A stretch of 64,000 nucleotides of DNA from Bufo bufo (taxonomy: Eukaryota; Chordata; Amphibia; Anura; Bufonidae). Every line of letters starts with the position of its first letter. Positions within the stretch are counted from its first letter, which is position 1. A program made the translations under genes and the position numbers. Below are positions 32,880-42,535 of the stretch, piece by piece. The stretch is taken from contig NC_053391.1 in NCBI RefSeq assembly GCF_905171765.1, positions 263,703,918 to 263,767,917 on the forward strand. Reading direction: 5' to 3'. The notes below the pieces were generated by a model. It did not search any database and had not been told where the DNA came from. It saw nothing but the letters and a program-made list of their open reading frames with translations.

Positions 32880-34308
32880 ATGTAATGATTGCGGAGACCC
32901 TCAAATGCCAGGGCAGTACAAACACCCCACAAATAACACCATTTTGGAAAGAAGACACCCCAAGGTATTCGCTGAGGGGCATATTGAGTCCATGAAAGAT
33001 TGAAATTTTTGTCCCAAGTTAGCGGAAAGGGAGACTTTGTGAGAAAAAAGTCAAAAAAATCAATTTCCGCTAACTTGTGCCAAAATTTTTTTTTTTCTAT
33101 GAACTCGCCATGCCCCTCATTGAATACCTTGGGGTGTCTTCTTTCCAAAATGGGGTCACATGTGGGGTATTTATACTGCCCTGGCATTTTAGGGGCCCCA
33201 AAGCGTGAGACGAAGTCTGGTATCCAAATGTCTAAAAATGCCCTCCTAAAAGAAATTTGGGCCCCTTTGCCCACCTAGGCTGCAAAAAAGTGTCACACAT
33301 GTGGTATCTCCGTATTCAGGAGAAGTTGGGGAATGTGTTTTGGGGTGTCATTTTACATATACCCATGCTGGGTGAGAGAAATATCTTGGTCAAATGCCAA
33401 CTTTGTATAAAAAAATGGGAAAAGTTGTCTTTTGCCAAGATATTTCTCTCACCCAGCATGGGTATATGTAAAATGACACCCCAAAACACATTCCCCAACT
33501 TCTCCTGAATACGGAGATACCACATGTGTGACACTTTTTTGCAGCCTATGTGGGCAAAGGGGCCCACATTCCAAAGAGCACCTTTCGGATTTCACTGGCC
33601 ATTTTTTACAGAATTTGATTTCAAACTCCTTACCACACATTTGGGCCCCTAGAATGCCAGGGCAGTATAACTACCCCACAAGTGAGCCCATTTTGGAAAG
33701 AAGACACCCCAAGGTATTCCGTGAGGGGCATGGCGAGTTCCTAGAATTTTTTATTTTTTGTCACAAGTTAGTGGAAAATTATGATTTTTTTTATTTATTT
33801 TTTTCCTTACAAAGTCTCATATTCCACTAACTTGTGACAAAAAATAAAAACTTCCATGAACTCACTTTGCCCATCAGCGAATACCTTGGGGTGTCTTCTT
33901 TCCAAAATGGGGTCACTTGTGGGGTAGTTATACTGCCCTGGCATTCTAGGGGCCCAAATGTGTGGTAAGGAGTTTGAAATCAAATTCTGTAAAAAATGAC
34001 CGGTGAAATCCGAAAGGTGCTCTTTGGAATGTGGGCCCCTTTGCCCACCTAGGCTGCAAAAAAGTGTCACACATGTGGTATCTCCGTATTCAGGAGAAGT
34101 TGGGGAATGTGTTTTGGGGTGTCATTTTACATATACCCATGCTGGGTGAGAGAAATATCTTGGCAAAAGACAACTTTTCCCATTTTTTTATACAAAGTTG
34201 GCATTTGACCAAGATATTTATCTCACCCAGCATGGGTATATGTAAAATTACACCCCAAAACACATTCCCCAACTTCTCCTGAATACGGAGATACCACATG
34301 TGTGACAC
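32880..34308. repeat. Chain of long palindromes, piggyBac 3' arm
   Basis: At least three long imperfect palindromes: centred near 33,413 (about 33,265-33,560), near 33,795 (about 33,560-34,035) and near 34,180 (34,035-34,305). Blocks such as 'tcacccagcatgggtatatg' and 'ccaaggtattc' appear on both strands. Open frames here are by-products of the symmetry. Related text is at 57,100-58,320. Confidence 0.85.
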
Positions 34309-34394
34309 ACTGGGGGGCGCGCCTCACTATTTGAGAAGCACTGCCCTACTATGACATTACACCTTTTAATTACCCCTAGACGCGTATTCAGTGA

Positions 34395-34751
34395 TTAAAA
34401 AAACCTAGCATTTTCACCATTGGGACCATAGACATTTACTATACAGAATTCCTCACCTGAGGACAATATTGAAACCACTTGCCATCTCCCCTCAATGTCT
34501 GATTCATGTTGCAAAATCTCAACATTCAATGATCTGTTAAATAGTATTAACGTTCCTGCTTTCTTATTCACGCAGGCGGATCCTATCACTTTTCCCACCC
34601 ACATCTTCTCCATGCGACTAAAATCTGGTTCCTCAAGATGAGTCTCTTGAAGCATTGCAATGTCTGCTTTGCATCGCCGCAGGTGCTTTAGGACCATGTT
34701 ATGTTTTTCAGGGGAACGAAGCCCCTTTACATTCCAGGATATTAATCTCAT
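34395..34751 (-). pseudogene. LINE-A ORF2 N-terminus, endonuclease (copy 2)
   Basis: Same 118-residue opening as copy 1 (9,178-9,534): ISWNVKGLRSPEK and LQETHLEEPDF motifs. The TAA after ENARFF is shared with copy 1. The hAT inserted just downstream. Confidence 0.9.
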
Positions 34752-35172
34752 TACCGACCTATCGCATGGAGCAGATGTGGCCGAGATTTATGAGCATATA
34801 TCCAGATGAAAACAACATCCCCCCCAACCCCCCCCCCCCAACATCCCTCCCCCATACAGATCAGAGATTTCAAACTATTATTTAATCTATATTTAACTAT
34901 CCCTCCCCTGTCTATTATACACATCTCTAGCGGTATATTGAACTCCACTTTTTTCCCGACATGGTCGGTATATACTTACATTGCTATATAAGACAAATAC
35001 AACCTCAGTGCAAATTTCAGTTCAACTTATCAACTTATAAAGAACTATCCTGCTGTTGATTCTGCCCAAAACCAAGTGTAGACTCAGACTCTGGACAATG
35101 TTAACATGCTATGTGCACTATTATTTCTCCTATAAACTAGAAGAGGAGAAATATATTATAACACTTGAACAG

Positions 35173-36204
35173 TCACCAATCTTCTAGGTTCCACAGGGAT
35201 GAACGTCTCGCTCGTGGTCGCTTAGTGGCTGCAGCATATGAGACGCCTTCCTCAGTGTCGTAAGCTCCCCTGTTCCCCTTCTTGTCATGGCGTAGGTTGC
35301 GACCCAATGGCCTTTGATCTGGTAAGTCCAGATCCAGTTGTCGTCGCGCCTCATCCGACGATGTGTAAGTAGTTCCTGAGCCATCAGCATGGAAGACTTT
35401 CAGTATTGCCGGGTACAATAACGCAAAACGGGTACGTTTTTCATATAGCTCTGAGCAAATATTGGAGAACTCCCGTCTCTTTTTCTGCACCTCTGCTGAA
35501 TAATCTCCAAAAATTAGGATTTTCTGGTTTCTTATCTCTAGCGACGATTTTTGACGTTTGTATAAGCGCAAGATCGCTGTCTTGTCTGTAAAGTCCAAGT
35601 ATTTCACTATTACTGGACGTGGTCTCCTCATGAGCGCAGTCGGTTCCTTTTGATTGCGATCCAAACCGTTTCGCAGGTCTGGGCCTATACGATGTGCTCT
35701 TTCTACTTTACATGCGCCTTCCAGCCCCAAAGCTTTTGGGATTTCATTTTCACAAATATGCATCAATTCATGAGCCGGAATAGATTCCTGCAGACCCAGG
35801 ATGCGCAAGTTATTCCTACCCGAGCGGTTTTCTAGATCGTCCACTTTCCCTTTAAGGGCTTTGGATTCACTCACTGTTTTTTCCAGCAACGTCCGGAGGT
35901 CAGAGCAGGACTCCTCAAGCGCCTGAATTCTGGTCTCAGCGCTCTCTAGTCTGTTGCCATGTTCGGCCGTAGTCGCCTGCAGGGATTGCAGCGTCTGCTC
36001 GACCGTGCTAGCCAAAGATTCCTGCAAGTCAGGTAAGATCCGGTTAGCAACCTCGATTGCCAGCCTAACATAGTCCACCTGCGGTTCTTCTCCCTGTGTG
36101 TCAAGCTCTTCTTGTGCAGGGTGATCGCACTGTTCACTCAGCTGCGCGGGCGGGAAAAGTTCCTCCTCGGCTGCCTCATGTTCCAGCGCTGCAGGCTTTC
36201 CCAT
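35173..36204 (-). CDS. LINE-A ORF1 protein (L1 ORF1p-like)
   Basis: 343-aa open frame. It has an acidic N-terminus, a long heptad coiled coil (about residues 60-135, with ESAETRIQALEESCSDL), then the RRM-like core starting RNNLRILGLQES, a KVERAHRIGP block, PRPVIVKYLDF, and the C-terminal domain with RNQKILIFGDYSAEVQKKRREF. This is the usual order of an L1 ORF1p, which binds and chaperones LINE RNA. It starts about 210 bp from the element's 5' end and ends about 420 bp before ORF2. It is uninterrupted although its partner ORF2 is broken, so the element cannot move on its own. Absent from copy 1. Confidence 0.92.
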   Translation of the reverse strand: MGKPAALEHEAAEEELFPPAQLSEQCDHPAQEELDTQGEEPQVDYVRLAIEVANRILPDLQESLASTVEQTLQSLQATTAEHGNRLESAETRIQALEESCSDLRTLLEKTVSESKALKGKVDDLENRSGRNNLRILGLQESIPAHELMHICENEIPKALGLEGACKVERAHRIGPDLRNGLDRNQKEPTALMRRPRPVIVKYLDFTDKTAILRLYKRQKSSLEIRNQKILIFGDYSAEVQKKRREFSNICSELYEKRTRFALLYPAILKVFHADGSGTTYTSSDEARRQLDLDLPDQRPLGRNLRHDKKGNRGAYDTEEGVSYAAATKRPRARRSSLWNLEDW

Positions 36205-36414
36205 CTGCTAGGATTTTGTTTAATTTCACGTCCCCATGTTCATGATGTAGCGATCCATATGCTCTCCCCTTATCAGCAGGTAAAGTGGTCCCGGAATATA
36301 CCCGGTTTGTCACTATTTCTTCTCGCTAGATGGGGGGGATTTAGCTTGTTTCTACCGACTAGCACGGAGCCGAGATTAGCTGTGTCTCCATGTCGGCGCC
36401 GGAACCGGAAGTCC

Positions 36415-36429
36415 AAGTATGGTTCTTTA
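36415..36429. repeat. LINE-A target-site duplication, 5' side
   Basis: AAGTATGGTTCTTTA, partner of 18,661-18,675. It lies within the DIRS recombinase codons for KEPYL. Confidence 0.95.
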
Positions 36430-37060
36430 ATAGATAATGCCTGAATTTCTCCTATCCTGCAGGCTGTGGTTATGGCCAGGAGAAATACCGCCTTGAGAGA
36501 GAGATGTTTTTCAGATATAAGGTCGATAGGCTCAAAAAGGGGGGTCACATAAACCTTCTAAGACTACATTTAGATCCCATGGGGGAATAGACTGTCTCAA
36601 GGTGGGTCTCAACCTAGAAGCTGCCCTTAGTAAACTCCTAATCCATCTATGTTCTGCAATTGGTGTATCTAGACAACAGCTGAGTGCCAAGATCTGTACT
36701 TTAAGCGTGCTGGGCTTTAGTCCTGCATCAAATCCCTCCTGAAGAAATTCTAATATGCAACCCACTGAAGGAGATCTGCTGTCCGCCTGATTTTGCGACA
36801 ACCAGGATGAAAATGTCTTCCATATTTTATTATATATAGCTCTCGTGACGGGTTTGCGGCAGCCTTGTAGAGTTGAGATTACCTTATCTGAGAGCCCCTT
36901 GTTTTTTAAGGTCTGCCTTTCAGGATCCAGGCTGTAAGATTCAGTTTGTCCAGATTGGGATGAAGAAGCGGTCCTTGTGACAGGAGATCCTGTCTTTTTG
37001 GAAGGGTCATCGGTTCTCTGATGGACATGATCTTTAGAACTGAAAATCAGGCTCTCTTGG
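36430..37060 (-). pseudogene. DIRS tyrosine recombinase, N-terminal half
   Basis: N-terminal core-binding part (KPVTRAIYNKIWKTFSSWL, DAGLKPSTLKVQILALS) followed by a frameshift near 36,535 at a G run, then AVFLLAITTACRIGEIQALSI with the first catalytic arginine. Reading stops at the LINE-A insertion and resumes at 18,660. The recombinase is thus broken by one frameshift and one 17.7-kb insertion. Confidence 0.85.
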
Positions 37061-37079
37061 GCCAAGCTGGTGCCACCAA

Positions 37080-38650
37080 AATCAGCGTGGTTGAACTCAC
37101 TCTCAACTTCTTCAGGATTAATGGTATGAGGGGAAATGGAGGAAAAGCGTAAGCTAGACTCATGTCCCCCTTCTGGGAAAGAGCATCTACCGCCAATGGT
37201 CTCCCCTCTTGGGTCTAGCGAGAAGAAATAGTCCAGCTGAGTATTTCTGCTGGACGCAAATAGATCCACTTGAGGTTTTCCCCATTCCTGACAAATCATC
37301 TGGAAAACTTCCTTGTTTAACTTCCACTCCCCTGGTTCGACCCTGTGTCGACTGAGGAAGTCCGCTGTGGAGTTGAGAGACCCCTTCAGGTGCGTGGCTG
37401 TAGTGGACAAGACCTTCTTTTCTGCCCACCTGAAGATGATATTCGCTAAGCCCTGAAGTTGAGAGTTCTTTGTCCCTCCCTGTCTTTTTATGTAACAGAC
37501 AGTCATATTGTCCGACAGGACTCTGACATGGTGGCCTGTGAGGAGATGTTCCGCGGCTTTCAGGGACTCCCAAACTGCTTTTAGTTCCTTGTAGTTTGAG
37601 GAACTTAGGGCGTCTGTACTGGACCAACTGCCTTGAAAAAACTGATCCTCTAAGTGAGCACCCCAACCCCGACTGCTTGCGTTCGTGGTTATTGTCTTGA
37701 GTGGCATCATGTTCCAGGAAACCCCCCTTGACAGGTTCTCTGTTACCAACCACCAGGAGAGGGAGTCTACTGCTCTGTCCGAGAGAGCTATCCTGGAGTT
37801 TAACGATCTGTGGTCTTTGTCCCAAGATGAGAGGACCTCCGTCTGGAGAGTTCTTGAATGGAACTGGGCCCAGGGAACTGTCGTGATGCACGAGGTCATT
37901 AGGCCTAGGATTTGCATGGCCTCTCGTAGTGTCCGCTTTTCCTTTTATCTGAAGGAGTTTATTCTTTCCTTTATGCTGATTTGCTTGTCCTGAGGAAGGA
38001 AAGAATGTTGAGCTACCAAATCTAAGAGAGTTCCCAGGAACTTCTTTTGTGTTGCCGGCTGCAAATCCGACTTCTCCAGGTTTATCTTCCATCCCAGACT
38101 TGTGAGCAAAGATAGAGTCCGTCCTTTGTAAAGCTCTAACTCCTCTTCTGACTCTGCCACCAGAAGAAAGTCGTCTAGGTATGGAATTATAGTTACCTGC
38201 CTCTGTCTTAGGTAGGCTACTATTTCTGCCACTACCTTTGTGAAGATACGTGGGGCTGATGATATTCCAAACAGAAGGCACTGAAATTGGTAATGCAATA
38301 TCTTCCCGTCTTTCTTGATCGCAAATCTTAAGTACTGCTGGAACTGATGGTTTATGGGGATGTGGTAATAGGCATCCTTTAGATCCAGGGTGCACAGAAA
38401 CGCCCCTGGACATATCAGTGGGATCGTAGATTTTACTGACTCCATCCTGAAATGGTAGTGTGTTATCCATCTGTTTAAGAATTTTAGGTTGATGATGGTC
38501 CTTTTGGATCCGTCTGGTTTTGTTATGAGGAACAGTTTTGAATAGTGACCCTTGAATTCCTCTGAAGGAGGGACCTGTACTATTGCACCCAATTTCAATA
38601 GCTTTTGGACATCCGTATGAAGCTGATCCTGAAGTGAAGCCGATTGGAAA
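37080..38650 (-). pseudogene. DIRS reverse transcriptase and RNase H
   Basis: Reverse transcriptase of the DIRS/Ty3-like type: KLFLITKPDGSKRTIINL, LDLKDAYYHIPI (first Asp), QCLLFGISSAPRIFTK and the YLDDFLLV active site (about 38,170). A stop follows INSFR at about 37,945, but the same frame continues with RNase H: TNASSRGWGAHL (Asp replaced by Asn in the first motif), ELKAVWESL, LSDNMTVCYI and NSTADFLSRHR. Near 37,190 a one-base shift separates this from the expected C-terminus, read in another frame as VDALSQKG...SLAYAFPPFPLI. Non-functional but recently decayed. Confidence 0.9.
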
Positions 38651-38794
38651 ACTGTAGTCTGAAACAGTCGTGGAGGAGGAAGGCGAAACTCTATTCTGAA
38701 CCCCTTCTGGATGGATTCCAGAATATACTGATTCTTGGTTATTTGGATCCAATTTTCCCAAAAGAACTGGAGTCTGCCCCCTACTGGCCTGGCG

Positions 38795-40034
38795 TCATTG
38801 TCTCTCTGTCTTGGTATTGGGCTTAAAGAGAAACTCTCGGCCTCTTCCTCCTTTCGGGTAGCTCCACCTCCCCGTCTTCCCTTTACTTCTGGGAGCGTTT
38901 TGAAAACTGCGAAAGGGCAAAGGTTTTTTGCTTTTCTCCTCCGGGAACCCTTTCTTTTTGTCCGCTGTCTTTTCCAGAATTTCGTCTACTACCGGCCCAA
39001 AGAGGTGGGAACCTTTAAGGGGTATAGCGCAAAGCTTATTTTTAGAGGCTATATCCCTTGACCAGGATTTTAGCCACAATGCTCTCCTAGCTGTGTTAGT
39101 TAAGGAATCTGCTTTTGCTGCAAATCTTATAGACTCCGCAGAGGCGTCTGCCATAAAGGATGCGGCCATTTAAAATAGAGGTAGTGACCCCAGGATTTCT
39201 TCTCTAGAGGTGTCTTGCTTAAGATGTTCCTCCAGCTGATTCACCCATAAAGCCATAGACCTGGCTACAGAGGTAGCAGCAATGTTAGTATTGATAGTAT
39301 TGGCTGAAACCTCCCATGCACTTTTGAGTAATCCGTCAATCTTCCTATCCATTGGGTCCTTTAATTGGGCCGAATCTTCAAATGGTAGTGTGGTTCTTCT
39401 AACCACTTTTGCTACCTGGATATCCACCTTAGGGACTACATCCCACAGTTTTGTATCCTCAGGTTTGAACAGCAATCTGTTTTTAAATTCATGAGGTATA
39501 TATAATTTCTTATCAGCATCAGCCCACTCGTCGATCACTAAATCCTTTAAGTTTTCGTTCACCGGGAACAACTTCTTTTTCTTTGCTTTTAACCCGCCGA
39601 ACATTTCATCCTGCACTGAGCGAGTCTGCTCTTCCTCCTCAATATCCATTGTCTGCCTTACAGCCGACAGAAGGGGATCTAAATCTTCTTGTGAAAAAAG
39701 AAAGATATCTCTTCTGATCATCAGCCAAATAAGGCGAACCCTGATCATCATCCATCTCTTCTGAAAGATATAATCCCTCTTCTTCAGACTCTGACTCCCT
39801 TAGTACTCTGGGTCTTTTTGGGGGAGGGGAACCAGCACACGGTTTCTGAACCATACTGGAACTGGCCGTCTGGATCTCCTCTTTCACAATTACTCTTAAG
39901 TCCGACAGGAGAGACGATTGCTCCTCTCTGAGAATCTTCGCCAGACAGTCACTACATAAAGCTTTTTTATATGACTCTGGCATTTTCTTTGAACATAAAG
40001 CACATCTTCTGGCTTTCTTTTTTGGCTCTCCCAA
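38795..40034 (-). pseudogene. DIRS gag-like protein
   Basis: First gene of the DIRS element. It opens with MGEPKKKARRCALCSKKMPE and a C-x2-C...C-x2-C cluster (CALC, CSDC), then an acidic segment (SESEEEGL), a frameshift near 39,700, a second segment to an in-frame TAA at 39,170, and the rest in the same frame from MAASFMADASAES to the basic tail. One shift and one stop make it inactive. The gag assignment rests on position and on similarity in layout to DIRS gag proteins. Confidence 0.75.
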
Positions 40035-40671
40035 AGATTTAACTGTAGAGTCTCTCTCTCCCTACATAGGAAGAGAGAGAGTCCGTTAGCTGAATTGTAC
40101 TGCATAACAAAAACAAAAGGGATCTGAGCCACCTCAGGCACTTACATGACCCAGGACAGGGATGTCTGCGCTAGTGTCCTGCATAGCTGACATCTGGACC
40201 TCCATGCCTCACCCAGACAAAAAATTGACTCTCAATTTATGTCCTACCTGGTCCATCCTGTTGCCATGCGGCTCCGCCTCCTCACTTCCTGGGGGGGGGG
40301 GACTCATTCAAATGAAGAGTCAACCCCCCCTGCATGCCACCGCCGCACGGGGTTTAGCGTTCCCTGGGCGCCGCCATCTTCTTCCGACCATATGACCTCG
40401 ACTTCCGGTCACATGATCTGCACGCCGAGCAGGAGGCGCGCCTGAGCCGCAGCCGATGCCAGAGCTCCCAACCGGAAGAAGCAGCCTCGGCCCCCCACGA
40501 TACCGCGGCCAAAGTAGGTACAGGAAAAAAGGTATCGGGTACAGCTAGGGGACCTCTACCCCGAGAGGTGCTAGCGTTAGGCCTCCAGAATCTGAAGAGG
40601 AGAGGTAAAAAAACCCCGACCAGATTCGGCCCCAAATCCTTCTCATTCTCAGAGCAGGGAACGACTTCTCT
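40035..40671. other. DIRS 5' untranslated region
   Basis: Between the right terminal repeat and the gag start. GC-rich in 40,250-40,500 with a G run near 40,290; probably promoter/leader of the DIRS element. No gene. Confidence 0.5.
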
Positions 40672-40809
40672 CTGCTCCTATCCCTGTAGGGACAGGAAGA
40701 ACACTGGAGAGTGGGAGGGTGCCTTTTAATCTCTCTCGCTTCCTGTCCCTACAGAGACCAATAGGACACCCTCTATGGATGCTGTCATGGAGGGACGTCC
40801 TGGAAATAC
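40672..40809. repeat. DIRS right inverted terminal repeat
   Basis: Reverse complement of 17,784-17,915 over the block 'gagagattaaaaggcaccct'. The outer end 'gacgtcctggaaatac' is matched by the internal complementary region. Confidence 0.9.
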
Positions 40810-41727
40810 GTATTTCTACAGAATTGGGATGCAATATGTATAATAAAGCCCTCACGCCTTACAGGCATAAATGAATAATAGGATAATGAGTGCTACACCT
40901 GGCCAGTCAAATACGCTGAAAGGCTGATGAGAAAGATCTTGGTTCTCTTTGGAATAATTGGGTGCAGTCGGAAAAAGCCTGCATGTCAGTCCACTTGGTA
41001 TATCTGATGTGCCTGTAGACCAAAAGCACCTGGGTGAGCACAACTGGCTGATGTAAATGTGGCATGGGGATGGGGAAAGGTGGATTATGCAGAATGACAG
41101 ATTTTACTGTCATTACTTGTGAACTTCCCGGGGTGGAGATGAAGCCCCAGGAAGAAAGATTGAGCTTTTGGGAGGAATATGAAGCCCACTGTGGGGTAAC
41201 TAAGCCCACCACCGAGTCCTTGAGGGCCAGGCAGAAAGTTGGGTATCCCGGCCAATGGTCTATAAATTAATTGACATGGTAAGCTTACTAAATGTTTTCA
41301 AGACCCATTTAAACACAGTCTGGCCCAGGATGTATGGCCCCTGCTGGGATGGATCGGCAGTCTACCGCCTGCTTTTTCCTTCCGCGAACTCTAGGAGCCA
41401 AGATCCAGGCATTGGTAAAACCTCCGTTTTGGAACCTGAGGCTGCAAAACTCTGGCCTAGACACAGCGTCTGCTGATGCTCCATAAGGGAGCAATTTAAG
41501 ATTTCCTCCTCCGATGGCAAATTCGAACCTTACCTCTTTGAGCTTGCTTTAAAAATCAACATGTGCCCTGCTATAAGGAGACAGTTCCCAAGCACCGTCC
41601 CCCTCCATGGTCCAATCCCAACCCATTCTGGGTTACTGTGGGGAAAAGCACCACTGGTTCCCGGACAGAAGGCACTCTGGTCTGGGCTCAGTGACTGCTA
41701 GGGTCCAATTACATTTCCAGGAGATTA
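40810..41727 (+). pseudogene. Possible remnant of a retroelement gag
   Basis: Two short plus-strand stretches resemble retroelement gag text: VEMKPQEERLSFWEEYEAH (about 41,120-41,180) and, near 41,630-41,660, GYCGEKHHWFPDRRHS, similar to a zinc knuckle C-x-x-C-G-x-x-G-H-x-x-x-x-C with cysteines lost. No RT or terminal repeats are visible, and no frame is open beyond 75 residues. A weak call; it could be ordinary non-coding DNA. Confidence 0.3.
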
Positions 41728-42044
41728 CAGGGTTTGTGCAGAAGGAATATATTGATGACCTATCCTCAGGACAGGTCATCAATATCTGATAGGCGGGGGT
41801 CTGACAACTCAGCTGATCAGCGGTTTGAAGAGGTGACGGTGGCGTCTCCTTTGCAGTAGTGGCAGTCAAGTGAATAGAGCGAGTACTTGTGATTACACTT
41901 CACATCCGAGACCACGGGCAGTGGAGCACCATCTCCTCTTCAAACAGCTGATCGGTCAGGGTGCCTGGTTTACGACCCCCACCGCTCAGATATTACCCTA
42001 TTCTATGGATAACTCATCAATGTATAGCACCTACACAAACCCTT
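41728..42044. mobile_element. MITE with AGGGTTTGTG ends
   Basis: Left end AGGGTTTGTGCAGAAGGAAT and right end GTGCTATACATTGATGAG on the complement lie within matching inverted arms of about 50 bp, with 'gacctatcctcaggacaggt' internally. Flanking duplication not resolved. No ORF. Confidence 0.6.
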
Positions 42045-42535
42045 TAAGCCCCAGGGAGGAAGATGAAGCAGTCCTCTTGGCATGACTGACTTCTATTGAG
42101 TTGGAGCTAGCATCCTTTCACTCCTCCAGTAACTGAGGTCCACGTAACAAGGGAATGGGAGGTCGGTACCTGGGGCCATGGAACTGTGGTCAGGACACAA
42201 TGAGCGGCCATGTCCGTTCAACTACCAAGGTTGAAGATTATGCACTTAGCTGGAAAATGAAGCCAAAGGCTCACAGTTTCAGGCACCTTGAGGACCACAG
42301 CCACCCTCACTGCCTCAGTCACCGCTCCTACCCTCTCCTCACCTAGTGCCTTTCCTATGAGCCAGGACGCTGCACATCAACTTTATCATGACACAAGTTC
42401 CTTTTTGATAAATTTGTCATTGCTGAAAAGCTTGTCATCTCTGCTCCATCCTCTTGCTGCACAGGTTTAAAAACGCACCCCTGGATATCTGGCTTTGTCG
42501 CTATGCAATATTTAATGGACGCTCACTCCCAAGTA
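42045..42535. other. Non-coding, nothing recognised
   Basis: Short frames only. No terminal repeats or RNA gene seen. Confidence 0.35.

Larger units (their letters stand above)
29138..34308 (+). mobile_element. piggyBac transposon, 5' end intact, 3' end lost
   Basis: Begins at TTAA (29,138-29,141) with terminal sequence CCACCTTCGGACGGCC, the same type of end as at 56,203. Further inverted repeats in the 5' arm include a hairpin around 'atatgatctgttatatggct' (29,350-29,410). The transposase gene is at 30,080-32,032. The 3' arm (32,880-34,308) is a chain of long palindromes shared with 57,100-58,320. The right terminal repeat and TTAA are missing: sequence passes from 'atgtgtgacac' straight into the hAT end. 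Confidence 0.9.
28522..34343. mobile_element. hAT element carrying a piggyBac (copy 2)
   Basis: Same hAT element as 7,937-9,126, with the 8-bp duplication CCCTACTA at 28,514-28,521 and 34,344-34,351 and both terminal repeats intact. The left part (28,522-29,137) matches copy 1. The piggyBac begins at TTAA 29,138. Only the last 30-odd bases of the hAT follow it, so about 650 bp of hAT interior present in copy 1 (8,432 to about 9,090) were lost together with the piggyBac 3' end. Confidence 0.9.
12902..34896. repeat. Copy 2 of the direct duplication, enlarged by insertions
   Basis: Same locus as 1-9,667, enlarged from 9.7 kb to 22 kb by a Tc1 element, a full-length L1 and a piggyBac. Outside these insertions the order of repeats is identical. 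Copy 2 continues into the 5' part of LINE-A and the rest of the DIRS element, which copy 1 lacks. True duplication and unmerged haplotypes cannot be told apart from sequence alone. Confidence 0.9.
18676..36414 (-). mobile_element. LINE-A (L1-type LINE), full length, inserted in DIRS
   Basis: Flanked by a perfect 15-bp duplication. The 5' end (36,414) starts GGACTTCCGGTTCCGGCGCC, a GC-rich start typical of full-length L1 5' UTRs. ORF1 is at 35,173-36,204 and ORF2 is spread over 34,751-34,395, 28,513-26,378 and 20,192-18,918. Two insertions interrupt ORF2: the hAT (28,522-34,343) and LINE-B (20,212-26,336). Net length without inserts is about 5.8 kb. Confidence 0.92.
17784..40809 (-). mobile_element. 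DIRS-like retrotransposon, both termini present, split by nested elements
   Basis: Tyrosine-recombinase retrotransposon on the minus strand. Inverted terminal repeats are at 17,784-17,915 and 40,672-40,809 (shared block around 'cctattggtctctgtaggga'). The internal complementary region at 18,028-18,112 is complementary to both ends joined, as in DIRS1. Gene order on the minus strand is gag (40,034-38,795), RT/RNase H (38,6xx-37,1xx) and tyrosine recombinase (37,0xx-36,430, resuming at 18,660). LINE-A is inserted in the recombinase gene. Without the nested 17.7 kb the element is about 5.3 kb. It has no flanking duplication, as expected for recombinase integration. Confidence 0.92.

Noticed and set aside
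33000..34310. Open frames of 60-136 codons on both strands with similar peptides
   Set aside because: They are produced by palindromic piggyBac arm sequence; the same peptides appear on both strands.
3372..40809. Interpretation of the terminal repeats as LTRs of a Ty3-type element
   Set aside because: Repeats are inverted, there is an internal complementary region, no flanking duplication, and a tyrosine recombinase in place of a DDE integrase.
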